Below are positions 27,753 to 39,030 of a stretch of 64,000 bases of DNA, piece by piece. The notes beneath the pieces are model-generated. The model searched no databases, was not told where the DNA came from, and was given only the letters and a program-made list of their open reading frames with translations. A program made the translations under genes and the position numbers. The stretch lies in contig JAQCBT010000002.1 in NCBI GenBank assembly GCA_027621405.1, positions 186,001-250,000 of the forward strand. The letters are read 5' to 3'. The stretch's first letter is position 1. Every line of letters begins with the position of its first letter. The DNA is from Pseudomonadota bacterium. Lineage in GTDB: Bacteria; Pseudomonadota; Gammaproteobacteria; Pseudomonadales; Pseudohongiellaceae.

Positions 27753-28709
27753 TCAGCTTATCTGGTAAAACATAAACGTAAACCAGCCACAATAAATAGA
27801 CAAGAAGATAACGCCATTGATGCGGCCAATGCGCTTGTCGTGTTTGACTCCCCAGTAACAGAAAATAGCTAGCAGCAAGGTTATAAATAGCACTACCGCA
27901 TAGTCGCGATAAAACAGGGGAGCTTCGATCAGGCCGGCACTTAGCAGCCCGGGGAAGGGTAATACCACCAGCAGGTTAAGGATATTCGATCCCACTATAT
28001 TACCAATGGCCAGGTCATCGTGTCCGCGAAGTACGCAAGTCACCGATGCCGCCAGTTCCGGCAGGCTGGTACCCAGGGCAACAATGGTAAGGCCAATTAT
28101 GGCAGTGGAGACTCCCAGGGCCGTGGCAATAGATGAGGCAGCCTGGACGAGGGCTTCTGCGCTGAGGATCAACAAGGCAAGACCAAGGAAGAGATAGGCG
28201 ACGGCTTGCAGGCTATTGATATCGGAAATCTCCTCTTCTTCCAGTTCCGTCGGGCCGCCACCGGATACTCGCGCCCGGAACAGGCGATAGCCAAAGTAGG
28301 CCGTGATACCGATCAAGACGATGGCGTCGAACACACCAAGGTAGAGGTCGAGAAGCAACGCTCCCGTTGCCAGTGTGACCAGCAGCAATGCGGGTATTTC
28401 CTTCGCTATCAGGGATGCGGGAGGTTTGATCGGATTGATAAGTGCGGCAATCCCCAGCGCCACACCCACATTGAAGAGGTTGGAACCGAGGGCGTTGCCA
28501 ATGGCCAGTTCTGGCTTACCTTCGTAGGCAGAAACGGCAGAGGAAAATATTTCCGGGGCAGATGTACCGAATGCCACGATAGTGAGGCCGATCATCAGGG
28601 GAGATACCCCGAGATTTCTGGCGAGCCCGGATGAACCGAAGACAAACTTATCGGCGCCCCAAATCAATCCAATGAAACCGAGGACGACAATTACCGAGTC
28701 TAGGAGCAT
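27753..28709 (-). CDS. yrbG: Calcium/sodium antiporter, YrbG family
   Basis: A 318-residue inner-membrane protein with about ten spans and the two inverted CaCA repeats, marked by GLTIVAFGTSAPE (about residues 42-54) and GLTIVALGTSLPELAAS (about 205-221). These hold the ion-binding acidic residues. It heads the leftward yrbG-kdsD-kdsC-lpt run and is divergent from mlaC, the E. coli arrangement. Confidence 0.93.
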   Translation of the reverse strand: MLLDSVIVVLGFIGLIWGADKFVFGSSGLARNLGVSPLMIGLTIVAFGTSAPEIFSSAVSAYEGKPELAIGNALGSNLFNVGVALGIAALINPIKPPASLIAKEIPALLLVTLATGALLLDLYLGVFDAIVLIGITAYFGYRLFRARVSGGGPTELEEEEISDINSLQAVAYLFLGLALLILSAEALVQAASSIATALGVSTAIIGLTIVALGTSLPELAASVTCVLRGHDDLAIGNIVGSNILNLLVVLPFPGLLSAGLIEAPLFYRDYAVVLFITLLLAIFCYWGVKHDKRIGRINGVIFLSIYCGWFTFMFYQIS

Positions 28710-29081
28710 AAAAGGCGGAAAATCGGGGCGCTGCTGATAAAGCAGATAATTAGAAGGGTGTTTGTAGTGCTTTGCAAGTAATAATTTGAAACCACCTGTT
28801 TGGAGGCGGCGAATCCCGGGGCTCCCGATATACCTTCTAATGCCCCACCGGTTTCATGTAAAATCAGCCCTCCTGTCAGGATTAAGTCCTCATTAAGGTC
28901 AGTTTCAGTAGTCTGGGAACCTCTGGATTCGCAGGATGAGCCGGAATCGGACAACCTTGATTTGAATGCTTTGGTCGATCACAACGATAGTGTGGCTGGA
29001 ATTTGACCTCAACTGACCGTCATTTTATTCCTTGCTGCTGTGCGAAGCCATTCAGAGCAGGTTGAATAGGGAGTTAAGCAA
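28710..29081. promoter_or_regulatory. Divergent yrbG / mlaC intergenic region; mlaFED absent
   Basis: In E. coli and relatives mlaF, mlaE and mlaD precede mlaC at this place. Here 372 bases hold no recognisable part of them. A weak TAAAAT occurs at 28859-28864, but I could not define a full promoter. A rightward 68-codon frame (TTG 28800) is probably spurious. Confidence 0.5.
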
Positions 29082-29681
29082 ATGAATTTATTGAAGAAAG
29101 TATTTGCTGCATTAGCCATGGTAGCGGTGCTGGGAAGCGCAGCACAGGCCCAGCAGATGACCGCCGTCGAAACTGCAGAGTTGGGTGTGAATACACTGCT
29201 GGAGACTGTGGCGGAATCCAAGGACTTGTTCCTGAGCAACCGTGACCAATATTTCAGTAATGTTGAAGCGGTACTAAATACTTTTGTCGACTTCAATGCC
29301 GTGGCAGAGGTCGTCATGTCCCGTTACGCGAGCGATGCTACGGAAGCGCAATTGCAGCGCTTCGCAGACATCCTGCGGATCACCTTAACCCGTTTCTATG
29401 GTGCTTCCCTGGTTTCCTATAATGGAGAAGAGCTTGTGTTCCTGCCGTCGCGCAATCCGAATACAGACCCGCGCGCAGATACTGTCGTTGGTATGGAACT
29501 GAGGGGAGATACAGCACTCCGTCTGCAATACCAGATGTTCCTCAACGAGAACGACGAGTGGAAGCTTAAAAACCTCAGCCTTGCAGGAATTAATCTTGGG
29601 CGTCAGTACTACACGCAGTTTGCTGCGCTTATGACTCAGCATAACAACGACATTGACGCGGTTCTGGACAACTGGCAATAA
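29082..29681 (+). CDS. mlaC: MlaC family periplasmic phospholipid-binding protein (Ttg2D)
   Basis: A 199-residue exported protein with a signal peptide (residues 1-23, AQA cleavage) followed by the MlaC/Tgt2 fold. Family marks are FVDFNAVAEVVMSRY, LRITLTRFYGASLVSY and the C-terminal LSLAGINLGRQYYTQFAALM near residues 167-186. MlaC carries phospholipids between the outer-membrane MlaA complex and the inner-membrane MlaFEDB transporter. Neither mlaFED upstream nor mlaB downstream is present; ibaG follows after 14 bases. Confidence 0.92.
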   Translation: MNLLKKVFAALAMVAVLGSAAQAQQMTAVETAELGVNTLLETVAESKDLFLSNRDQYFSNVEAVLNTFVDFNAVAEVVMSRYASDATEAQLQRFADILRITLTRFYGASLVSYNGEELVFLPSRNPNTDPRADTVVGMELRGDTALRLQYQMFLNENDEWKLKNLSLAGINLGRQYYTQFAALMTQHNNDIDAVLDNWQ

Positions 29682-29695
29682 ACCGGAGCGCGGTA

Positions 29696-31208
<1,513 letters not shown>

Positions 31209-31235
31209 TCAACCAGTTCTTTCAAAACCCAAGCT

Positions 31236-31880
31236 ATGAGTTCTTCCGACTTAATCATCGCCCTCACCAAGGGCAGAATCCTGGATGAGACCCTGCCGCT
31301 GTTTGCGGCGGCGGGGATCGAGCCCGTGGAAGATATCGCGAAGAGTCGAAAGCTCCTGTTCGAGAGCAATGTGCCAGGGGTCAAGCTCATGGTGATGCGC
31401 GGGTCGGATGTGCCTACCTACGTGGAATTCGGCAGCGCTGATATGGGGGTTGCTGGCCGTGACCTGATTCTGGAATATGGGACGGAGGCATTCTATGAGC
31501 CACTTGACCTGGGTATTGCGAAGTGTCGATTGATGACCGCGCGACCAGTAGGCGCGCCGCCGCCGACTGAGCGACTGCGAGTGGCGACCAAGTTTGTTAA
31601 CTCAGCCAAACGCTATTTCGCGGAGCAAGGGCAACAGATTGAGTTGATTAAGCTCAATGGTGCCCTGGAACTGGCGCCTTCCATGGGGCTGGCCGATGCC
31701 ATCGTGGATATCGTCGATACCGGTAATACCCTGAAGGCGAATGGACTGGAAGCACAGGAAGTGATCGCCCAAATCTCTTCGCGGATAATCGTAAACAAGG
31801 CGGCCATGAAGATGAAGTACGAACGAATTAACGATATCCTGGCCAGGCTCCGCCTGGCAGTGGAAGCCAAAGTTTCCTGA
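31236..31880 (+). CDS. hisG: ATP phosphoribosyltransferase, short form
   Basis: A 214-residue HisG catalysing the first step of histidine synthesis. It is the short form without the C-terminal regulatory domain, so it should need HisZ, which is not in the window. Typical are [15 protein letters not shown] at the N-terminus and the PRPP loop [16 protein letters not shown] near residues 151-166. It lies 27 bases after murA, as in Pseudomonas. Confidence 0.96.
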   Translation: MSSSDLIIALTKGRILDETLPLFAAAGIEPVEDIAKSRKLLFESNVPGVKLMVMRGSDVPTYVEFGSADMGVAGRDLILEYGTEAFYEPLDLGIAKCRLMTARPVGAPPPTERLRVATKFVNSAKRYFAEQGQQIELIKLNGALELAPSMGLADAIVDIVDTGNTLKANGLEAQEVIAQISSRIIVNKAAMKMKYERINDILARLRLAVEAKVS

Positions 31881-31945
31881 AATCCAAACGCCGATCTCCG
31901 GCACCCAGTTGTAGCCAATTCACCGAACCATTACCCGGATTCACC

Positions 31946-33271
31946 ATGACTACTTTTGCCGACAGCATAAACGTACTGAATTCATCAGATGCCGATTTCA
32001 GCCAGCGCCTCGACAAGCTGTTGCACAGGGAGTTGTTAATTGAAGACAAGATTTCCAACACAGTAACGGAAATCCTGCAGGCAGTTCGAAGCCGGGGAGA
32101 CTCGGCACTGATTGATTACACTAATCGCTTCGATGGGTTTGGTGCGCAATCCATGGCTGATCTCACTATCGGTCAGGAACAACTGCAGGCCGCGCTGGAT
32201 CGACTGGGTGAAGATGAACGTCGGGCGCTTACCCATGCAGCCGAGCGAATTCGCCGCTATCACGAGAAACAGAAACAAAATTCCTGGCACTATGAAGAGG
32301 CAGATGGCTCGGTCTACGGGCAAAAAATCAGCCCTTTGGAGCGAGTAGGAATTTATGTGCCTGGTGGTAAGGCAAACTACCCTTCTTCCGTGCTGATGCT
32401 CGCCATTCCTGCCCAGGTCGCAGGAGTTAAGGAAATCGTGGCCACGGTACCCACCCCATACGCCGACGACGGTAACCTGGTTTTCGCCGCAGCCGCTCTC
32501 GCCGGCGTCAACAAGGTATATACCGTGGGTGGTGCGCAAGCCATCGCCGCACTGGCCTATGGTACCGAGTCGGTCCCCAGGGTCGACAAGATTAGCGGCC
32601 CGGGAAATATCTACGTTACCGTAGCCAAGAAGCAGGTATTCGGGGAAGTGGGGATCGACATGATAGCCGGTCCTTCCGAATTGACTGTCATCTGCGATGG
32701 CGGTACCGATCCGGACTGGGTTGCTATGGACCTGTTTTCCCAGGCGGAACACGATGAACACGCGCAGTCTATTCTGATTACTCCCGATGAAGTCTTCCTC
32801 CAGCAGGTGAAAGCCAGCATCGACAAGCTACTGCCACAGATGGAGCGCCGCACGATCATTGAAGCTTCGCTGCGGGACAGGGGTATCCTGATACAGGTGG
32901 AAAACCTCGAGCAGGCCGCCGAGGTGAGTAATCGCATTGCTCCGGAACACCTGGAGATTTCTGTGCAGGATCCGGACGCGGTGTTAGAACATATCGAGAA
33001 TGCGGGCGCGATATTCATGGGGCCTTTTGCAGCCGAGGCACTGGGTGACTATTGTGCCGGGCCAAGCCACGTGCTTCCAACTTCAGGCACGGCAAGGTTT
33101 TTCTCGGCACTGGGTGTCTATGATTTTCAGAAGCGCTCTTCCATTATCAACTGCTCTGAAATAGGTGCAGCGCGTCTGGCTGGCACGGCATCCACGCTCG
33201 CTCGCAATGAGCATCTTCAGGCCCATGCCCTGTCGGCGGAGTATCGCAAGAATCCTGACCTGGAAGGCTAG
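31946..33271 (+). CDS. hisD: Histidinol dehydrogenase
   Basis: A 441-residue zinc enzyme catalysing the last two steps of histidine synthesis. Hallmarks are [31 protein letters not shown] and [11 protein letters not shown], with the catalytic histidine region APEHLEI. It follows hisG by 65 bases. In Pseudomonas hisC comes next; here a convergent protease gene begins 12 bases after the stop. Confidence 0.97.
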   Translation: MTTFADSINVLNSSDADFSQRLDKLLHRELLIEDKISNTVTEILQAVRSRGDSALIDYTNRFDGFGAQSMADLTIGQEQLQAALDRLGEDERRALTHAAERIRRYHEKQKQNSWHYEEADGSVYGQKISPLERVGIYVPGGKANYPSSVLMLAIPAQVAGVKEIVATVPTPYADDGNLVFAAAALAGVNKVYTVGGAQAIAALAYGTESVPRVDKISGPGNIYVTVAKKQVFGEVGIDMIAGPSELTVICDGGTDPDWVAMDLFSQAEHDEHAQSILITPDEVFLQQVKASIDKLLPQMERRTIIEASLRDRGILIQVENLEQAAEVSNRIAPEHLEISVQDPDAVLEHIENAGAIFMGPFAAEALGDYCAGPSHVLPTSGTARFFSALGVYDFQKRSSIINCSEIGAARLAGTASTLARNEHLQAHALSAEYRKNPDLEG

Positions 33272-33283
33272 GGAAGTAGAACT

Positions 33284-34414
33284 CTAACGGTCTTGTGGCT
33301 CAATGATGATGGCCTGACCGAATCCAAGAGTGGTCGGGAAATTGAATAGCTGGCCATTGCGATAGACCTGGACATTGACTGTGTCGCCAGGCTTCTTATT
33401 GCGTATTTCCATCATGATATTCTGGGCATCGACTACTGCCGAGTCTTCTACCCTGGTAATGACATCCCCTGGCTCAATTCCGGCACGTTCAGCGGCTCCG
33501 CCGGAGTCGACGCTCTCTACCAGCATTCCCCGGATATTATCCACGCCGAAGAAGAGCTGGCTTGATTGTTCGTCCAGGGCTTCCCCAGTCAGCACTCCCA
33601 GGTAACCGGAATTGGCCGCTATGGCGTCGCTAACCATTTCCTCCATGGCAGAGATGGCTACACTCGCCGGGGTGGCGAAGCCGATGCCTTCGAAAGTTCC
33701 GGATTCTGAGAAGATAGAGGAGTTGATGCCCACCAGCTTCCCTTCCCGATTGATCAAGGCTCCACCTGAATTGCCTGGGTTGATGGCGGCATCGGTCTGA
33801 ATCATGGCAACGCCATTTTCTGAATTCACACTGATCGCACTAATAATACCCTGGGAGACACTCTGGCCAATGTTGCGGGGATAACCAATCGCGAAAGCGA
33901 CATTTCCTACCTGTAGTTTGCTTTCATCTCCAACTTCGATAGGGGTCAGGTTATCCATATTAATGTGCAGAACCGCGAGATCGTTCTCCTGATCCCAGGC
34001 AACTACAGTAGCCGGGGTGCTACGGCCATCGGAAAGGGTAACCTCGGTGTCGAACATGTCGAGCAATGTGTCGACGACGTGATAATTGGTGAGGATGAAA
34101 CCCTGCTCGCTGACGATTACGCCCGAGCCAAGGCTCGCACTTTCCCCAAGAATAAAGTTGAGCCTGTCCTCCGACTCGCGTTCAACGGACTCTATGTTGA
34201 AGCTGGTTGCATTGATAGCCACCACCGACGGTGCGGCGGCTGCTATGACTTCGGCGAAGCTCGGCGGGGTGTCAATGGCTGCCGGTACCGGAGACTGATC
34301 CAGTCGCGCATTGATTCGTTCCAGTTGCTGATACTGCAGAATCACAATGGCAAACAACAGCCCGGTCATCACTGGCCAGCTTAGAAACTGCATTGTCTTG
34401 AGGAGGCGATCCAT
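33284..34414 (-). CDS. degS: S1C serine endoprotease, DegS/AlgW type
   Basis: A 376-residue periplasmic protease anchored by an N-terminal span (about residues 12-28). The catalytic triad is H112 (LTNYHVVD), D145 (ENDLAVLH) and S216 (NPGNSGGAL). A single PDZ domain (about 275-370) follows, so it is DegS/AlgW rather than the two-PDZ DegP. The family senses misfolded outer-membrane proteins and cuts the anti-sigma factor RseA/MucA. It is convergent with hisD, the same neighbourhood as algW in Pseudomonas. Confidence 0.94.
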   Translation of the reverse strand: MDRLLKTMQFLSWPVMTGLLFAIVILQYQQLERINARLDQSPVPAAIDTPPSFAEVIAAAAPSVVAINATSFNIESVERESEDRLNFILGESASLGSGVIVSEQGFILTNYHVVDTLLDMFDTEVTLSDGRSTPATVVAWDQENDLAVLHINMDNLTPIEVGDESKLQVGNVAFAIGYPRNIGQSVSQGIISAISVNSENGVAMIQTDAAINPGNSGGALINREGKLVGINSSIFSESGTFEGIGFATPASVAISAMEEMVSDAIAANSGYLGVLTGEALDEQSSQLFFGVDNIRGMLVESVDSGGAAERAGIEPGDVITRVEDSAVVDAQNIMMEIRNKKPGDTVNVQVYRNGQLFNFPTTLGFGQAIIIEPQDR

Positions 34415-34500
34415 AGTGGTTGAATTCCCGAATGGGACAGTACGGCTATGCTATGATGACGAAGCATTATCAATATACAGCGTTGTCTGGGTGGTTTCCA

Positions 34501-35262
34501 ATGGCAGTAAGCCTTAAAGAGCTCAATACCGAACTGACTAATTTGCTGCAGCCCGAGCGGTTCAAGGACTATTGTCCCAATGGCCTGCAGCTGGAGGGTT
34601 CCAACACGGTAAGCAAGATCGTTTCCGGAGTCACAGCCAGTCAGGCGCTGATAGACGCGGCGATCGAGAGGGGCGCTGATACCTTGCTTGTTCATCACGG
34701 TTATTTCTGGCGGGGAGAAGACCAGACTATCGTTGGTATGAAAAAGAAGAGGGTGCAGTCGCTGCTGTCCAACAACATAAATCTGTTTGCTTACCACCTT
34801 CCCCTGGATGCCCATCTCGAGTTGGGGAACAATGCGCAATTGGGCAAGCTGTTAAACCTGGAAAGGAAGGAGACTATAGGCCGGCCGGGCGACCTTCCGT
34901 TGGTGGCCATTGGTGAGTTGTCCGAGCCCAGTGATTTCCTGCAGTTGTCTGGCCGAATATCTGACAAACTGAATCGAAAAGTCATAGCGGTTGAAGGGCG
35001 GCGATCCGTGATCAGGCGAGTGGCGTGGTGTACAGGCGCCGCCCAGAATTACTTCGACCTTGCCGTCGAGGCCGGTGTGGACGCCTATATCACCGGTGAG
35101 ATATCGGAACCCAGCGCTCATATCGCCAGGGAATCGGGCGTGCATTTCTTTGCCGCAGGCCACCATGCCACGGAGCGATATGGTGTGCAGGCGGTGGGCG
35201 AGTATCTCGCTGGCAAGTTAGCTATCGATCATGAATTTGTCGATATCGATAATCCTGCCTAG
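34501..35262 (+). CDS. NIF3/YbgI family protein (GTP cyclohydrolase 1 type 2 homologue)
   Basis: A 253-residue dinuclear-metal NIF3-family protein. Metal-ligand regions are LVHHGYFW (H65, H66), AYHLPLDAH and, near the C-terminus, AGHHATERYGV. I chose ATG 34501 (MAVSLKELNTELTNLL) because it begins at the conserved family start; the open frame reaches back to 34420. Despite the name, the family's reaction is not established. It is divergent from degS. Confidence 0.9.
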   Translation: MAVSLKELNTELTNLLQPERFKDYCPNGLQLEGSNTVSKIVSGVTASQALIDAAIERGADTLLVHHGYFWRGEDQTIVGMKKKRVQSLLSNNINLFAYHLPLDAHLELGNNAQLGKLLNLERKETIGRPGDLPLVAIGELSEPSDFLQLSGRISDKLNRKVIAVEGRRSVIRRVAWCTGAAQNYFDLAVEAGVDAYITGEISEPSAHIARESGVHFFAAGHHATERYGVQAVGEYLAGKLAIDHEFVDIDNPA

Positions 35263-35276
35263 AGGAAATAGGGAAA

Positions 35277-35334
35277 GAGAAAATAGGGACAGATTTATTT
35301 TTTTTTAAAAAAATAAATCTGTCCCTATTTTCTC
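35277..35334. terminator. Long near-perfect inverted repeat between convergent genes
   Basis: Arms 35277-35304 and about 35307-35334 form a stem of more than 20 pairs centred on a T9-A7 junction. The core word GGGACAGATTTATTT appears in the left arm and its complement in the right. A direct repeat of AAATAGGGA (35266 and 35281) lies at the left edge. Placed between the convergent NIF3 and cysNC genes, it can stop transcription from both sides. The sequence also resembles a mobile palindromic repeat unit. Confidence 0.75.
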
Positions 35335-35428
35335 CCTCCTGCCCGGCACGACTAGCTCCCGCAGATGGGCGTAACAATCGATTCCAAGACTCAGGCCAGA
35401 GAACAATTCCCGGAAATCCGCGAAGAAG

Positions 35429-37327
35429 CTAAATTATGCCCTGTTCCTTCATCAAAGCTATTACCTGATCCAGGCACTCATCGATCTCCAGCGCGGCGGT
35501 GTCCAGTTCGAGGTGTGCCAGTTCTGGAGGCGTGTAGGGGAATGACAGTCCGGGGATATCTCCTGAATCACCGCTATCGGCGGCGGCATAGAGTCCGCTG
35601 GGGTCGCGCTGAATGCACACCTCCATGGGTGGGTTCAGGTAGATGATGAAGCAGCTATCCTTTCCTATCACGCTGAGGGCGTGTTCTCTCGAGTCTGCAT
35701 TGGGTGCCACGAAAGAAGCGCAGCAGATGACGCCGGAATCATTAAGGAAGCGTGCCACGTGGGCGCTGCGGCGTAAGTTCTCGGCGCGTCCCTCCGCATC
35801 ATGAGGAAGGTCACGGGAGATACCCAGGCGCATGGTCTTGCCATCGAGAACTGTGCAGACCCGGCCCTTATCGAACAGCCTGCGTTCAAGGCCGTGGGCG
35901 AGTGTTGATTTGCCTGATCCGGAAACTCCGATGAACATGATAGTGGCTGGTTTCTGACCATAGCGCGCTGCGCGTTCGTCTTTAGTGACGTGGGTGTTCT
36001 GTTGGTCGCCTGTCTTTTTAACAGGCTGCAAGTCGCAGCTGATCATGCCTGCGCCAACGGTGACGTTGCTCAAGCGGTCGATGAAAATCAGGCTGCCAGT
36101 TGCCCGGTTGTGGTCATAACTGTCGAAACAGGCCGTGCCGTCGAGATTAATTTCGACGACCCCGATTTCATTCAGTTCCAACCCCGGCGCCGGGCTCTTC
36201 GCCAGTGTGTTGACGTCGATGCGGTGACGAATGGAATTCACCTTGCCACTCAGTGTCTTGGTGCCGAGCTTGAAATCATATTGCTTGCCAGGAAGGAGTG
36301 GTGAATCGGTCATCCATACGACGGTGGCTTCGAAATTGTCCCCGCTGTTGGGAACGTTTCTTGAGTGAGCGATGACATCGCCGCGGCTGATGTCGATCTC
36401 GTCTTCGAGGGTCAGTGTGATCGCCATATCGGTATAGGCGAGTTCCAGCTCCTCATCGAAAGTCACGATTGATTTGACGCGGCTGGTTTTTCTGGAGGGG
36501 AGGACGATTATCTCGTCGCCCTTGTGTACAACCCCGGAGGCGATTGTTCCGCAGAAGCCCCGAAAGTTCAGATTGGGCCGATTCACATACTGAACCGGCA
36601 GGCGGAAGTCTTCAAAGTTCTTGTCGGCCGCTATCTCTACCGTTTCCAGTATCTGCATAAGTGGCTCGCCCTCGTACCAGGGCATGCTTTCACTCCTGTT
36701 GACCACATTATCGCCATTCAGTGCAGAGAGCGGTATGAAATGGTAGTTGGCAGCTGCGAGTTTCTCCGAGAAAGCCAGGTAGTCTTTCTCTATTTCCCTG
36801 TAAGTCTCTTCGCTGTATTTCACGAGATCCATCTTGTTGATGGCTACGATAATCTGCTTGATGCCTAGCAGCGATGCGATAAAGCTATGCCGCCTGGTTT
36901 GAACCTGTACGCCGTGCCTGGCGTCTATCAATATGATGGCCAGGTCGCAGGTAGATGCGCCGGTCGCCATGTTACGCGTGTACTGCTCGTGTCCGGGAGT
37001 GTCTGCGATGATGAATTTACGTTTTGCCGTGGAAAAGTATCTGTAGGCAACATCAATGGTTATGCCTTGCTCTCGCTCGGCCTGTAAACCATCTACCAAC
37101 AGCGCCAGGTCCAGCCCACCGGTGGTGCCAGATTTCACGCTGTCTGCTTCAATGGCGGCCAGTTGATCTTCGTAGATCATCTTGGAGTCGTGTAGCAGGC
37201 GTCCGATCAGGGTGCTCTTGCCGTCATCCACACTACCGCAGGTTAGTAGCCGCAATAATTCCTTGCGCTCATGCTGCGCCAGGTAGGCCTTGATATCCGT
37301 ACTGATTAATTCTGATTGATGAGACAT
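35429..37327 (-). CDS. cysNC: Bifunctional sulfate adenylyltransferase subunit 1 / adenylylsulfate kinase
   Basis: A 632-residue fusion. The N-terminal CysN part is an EF-Tu-like GTPase with GSVDDGKST (residues 31-39), DTPGHEQY (about 112) and NKMD (about 165). The C-terminal CysC part is an APS kinase with P-loop GVSGSGKST (about 465). It activates sulfate to APS and PAPS with CysD, whose gene ends six bases upstream. The fused form is common in Pseudomonas and other gammaproteobacteria. Confidence 0.96.
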   Translation of the reverse strand: MSHQSELISTDIKAYLAQHERKELLRLLTCGSVDDGKSTLIGRLLHDSKMIYEDQLAAIEADSVKSGTTGGLDLALLVDGLQAEREQGITIDVAYRYFSTAKRKFIIADTPGHEQYTRNMATGASTCDLAIILIDARHGVQVQTRRHSFIASLLGIKQIIVAINKMDLVKYSEETYREIEKDYLAFSEKLAAANYHFIPLSALNGDNVVNRSESMPWYEGEPLMQILETVEIAADKNFEDFRLPVQYVNRPNLNFRGFCGTIASGVVHKGDEIIVLPSRKTSRVKSIVTFDEELELAYTDMAITLTLEDEIDISRGDVIAHSRNVPNSGDNFEATVVWMTDSPLLPGKQYDFKLGTKTLSGKVNSIRHRIDVNTLAKSPAPGLELNEIGVVEINLDGTACFDSYDHNRATGSLIFIDRLSNVTVGAGMISCDLQPVKKTGDQQNTHVTKDERAARYGQKPATIMFIGVSGSGKSTLAHGLERRLFDKGRVCTVLDGKTMRLGISRDLPHDAEGRAENLRRSAHVARFLNDSGVICCASFVAPNADSREHALSVIGKDSCFIIYLNPPMEVCIQRDPSGLYAAADSGDSGDIPGLSFPYTPPELAHLELDTAALEIDECLDQVIALMKEQGII

Positions 37328-37333
37328 GATGGT

Positions 37334-38242
37334 TCAGAAGTATCCTTTTCGCTTCTTCTCTTCCATGGAACCGGCCTTGTCTGAATCGATCAGGCGGCCC
37401 TGGCGTTCCGAACTCGTAGTGAGCAGCATCTCCTGGATGATTTCAGGAAGCGTTGTTGCAGTAGACTCAACGGCACCTGTTAATGGATAGCAGCCGAGGG
37501 TCCTGAATCGCACAGTCTTTGTCTGCGCCTTGCTGCGGTACTCTTCTGGCATGCGCTCGTCGTCGACGAGTATGTCCACGCCGTCGATTTCGACCACAGG
37601 ACGGGGTTTCGCGAAATAGAGCGGTACGATGTCGATATTGTTGAGATAGATATATTGCCAGATATCCAGTTCGGTCCAGTTGGACAGGGGAAATACCCGA
37701 ATACTCTCGCCCTTGTTGATCTTGCCGTTGTATAGATTCCACAACTCCGGACGCTGATTCTTGGGATCCCATACATGGTTCTTGTCACGAAAGGAAAATA
37801 CTCGTTCCTTGGCTCTGGATTTTTCCTCGTCTCTGCGAGCCCCGCCAAAAGCCGCGTCGAAACGGTAGAGATCAAGCGCCTGTTTCAGAGCCTGTGTCTT
37901 CATGATGTCAGTGTGCTTCTCACTGCCATGGGTGAAAGGGCCAATCCCGGCTTTAACGCCATCTTCATTAGTATGGACGATGAGATCGAGGCCAAGTCTG
38001 TCTGCTAGATCATCACGAAATTCGATCATTTCCCGAAACTTCCATGTAGTGTCTACATGCATTAGCGGGAATGGTGGCTTTCCTGGGTAGAACGCCTTTA
38101 GTGCCAGGTGTAACATCACAGCGGAGTCTTTGCCTATAGAGTAGAGCATTACTGGTCTGTCAAATTCGGCAGCCACTTCGCGAATGATATGTATGCTCTC
38201 CGCTTCTAGCTGTTTGAGGTGGGTCAGATTATATTCGGCCAT
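37334..38242 (-). CDS. cysD: Sulfate adenylyltransferase subunit 2
   Basis: A 302-residue ATP-pyrophosphatase-fold enzyme. The PP-loop SIGKDS is at residues 35-40. Other family marks are [34 protein letters not shown] and [15 protein letters not shown], and the end RKGYF is typical. It makes APS from ATP and sulfate with the CysN GTPase. It is first of the leftward cysD-cysNC pair. Confidence 0.97.
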   Translation of the reverse strand: MAEYNLTHLKQLEAESIHIIREVAAEFDRPVMLYSIGKDSAVMLHLALKAFYPGKPPFPLMHVDTTWKFREMIEFRDDLADRLGLDLIVHTNEDGVKAGIGPFTHGSEKHTDIMKTQALKQALDLYRFDAAFGGARRDEEKSRAKERVFSFRDKNHVWDPKNQRPELWNLYNGKINKGESIRVFPLSNWTELDIWQYIYLNNIDIVPLYFAKPRPVVEIDGVDILVDDERMPEEYRSKAQTKTVRFRTLGCYPLTGAVESTATTLPEIIQEMLLTTSSERQGRLIDSDKAGSMEEKKRKGYF

Positions 38243-38331
38243 GAGTAGTTGCTTGCTGATTGAGCAGCTTATATCTGAAACTGGTTAGGAGTATGTTGCT
38301 TCTTCCTGAAGCGTAAAGGGTCCTGCCTGGA

Positions 38332-38796
38332 CTATTTGGTTTGTTGGACAGGAATTTCTTCGTCGTTTACCGGCTTGGTTTTGTCGATGCCGAAGTCTTC
38401 TGACAGCGCGCCTTTCTGGTCAGGACTCTGCTTGGCGGCATAGTCCCGGGGCGGGGCCAGGGGCCCGGCTTCTTCTGCATTTTGAGGCTCGAACACCGCA
38501 TCAGTTTCGGTTGGCAGCAGTTTGTTGGCAACATCAGATGAACACAAGTCCTGAGCGCCACTGGCCAGGTGCTGATAGACATCCCGATAACTCTCCGTCA
38601 TGTGCTGTACCAGTTCGGCAGTCATGCTGAAGTGATCACTGACACTGTTTCGGTATTCACTGTGATTGTCCTTGAGCTGCCGTATCTCATTTTCCAGCTG
38701 TCGAATACGGGAAGGGCTGGCATTGAGTCTGCCGGCTATCAGTACACCGATAACCATGCCTACTGCGAGAGCACCAATTCCAACCAGCCAAACCAC
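38332..38796 (-). CDS. zapG: Cell-division/envelope protein ZapG (YhcB, DUF1043)
   Basis: A 154-residue protein with one N-terminal span (about residues 3-22), a coiled coil (about 28-75, RIRQLENEIRQLKDNHSEYR) and a disordered, acidic and proline-rich tail. DUF1043/YhcB proteins interact with elongasome and divisome parts in E. coli. The FSMTAELVQHMTESYRDVYQHLA segment is the conserved core. It is divergent from zapE. Confidence 0.9.
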   Translation of the reverse strand: MVWLVGIGALAVGMVIGVLIAGRLNASPSRIRQLENEIRQLKDNHSEYRNSVSDHFSMTAELVQHMTESYRDVYQHLASGAQDLCSSDVANKLLPTETDAVFEPQNAEEAGPLAPPRDYAAKQSPDQKGALSEDFGIDKTKPVNDEEIPVQQTK

Positions 38797-38920
38797 TCGT
38801 AATTACCTCGAAACCTGAATTTTTATCGTTCTCGAACGCCGCGAGAGCCGAGTATACCTTACAAGGCAATTGGCGTCAGCGAATTAGGGGGTGGCGCGGC
38901 GATTTTGCCGGGTACTCGCA

Positions 38921-38945
38921 GCAACTGCGACTGACAGTCAGTTGC
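38921..38945. repeat. Palindrome in the zapG/zapE divergent region
   Basis: GCAAC pairs with GTTGC at the ends, and GACTG-A-CAGTC forms the centre, giving a nested hairpin or dyad of 25 bases. It lies midway between divergent zapG and zapE, a position suited to an operator. No regulator can be named. Confidence 0.4.
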
Positions 38946-39030
38946 AGGGCTCCAGCGCGATTCCCGAGCTGCTAGTCTCGAGGGGCAAAGCCGCCTAGAA
39001 TGCGGCTGCTTTGGCAACACATTCAGGTAC

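Noticed and set aside
28800-29006. 68-codon frame (TTG start) upstream of mlaC, considered as an mlaD remnant
   Set aside because: I could not match it to MlaD, MlaE or MlaF, and it begins without a ribosome site.
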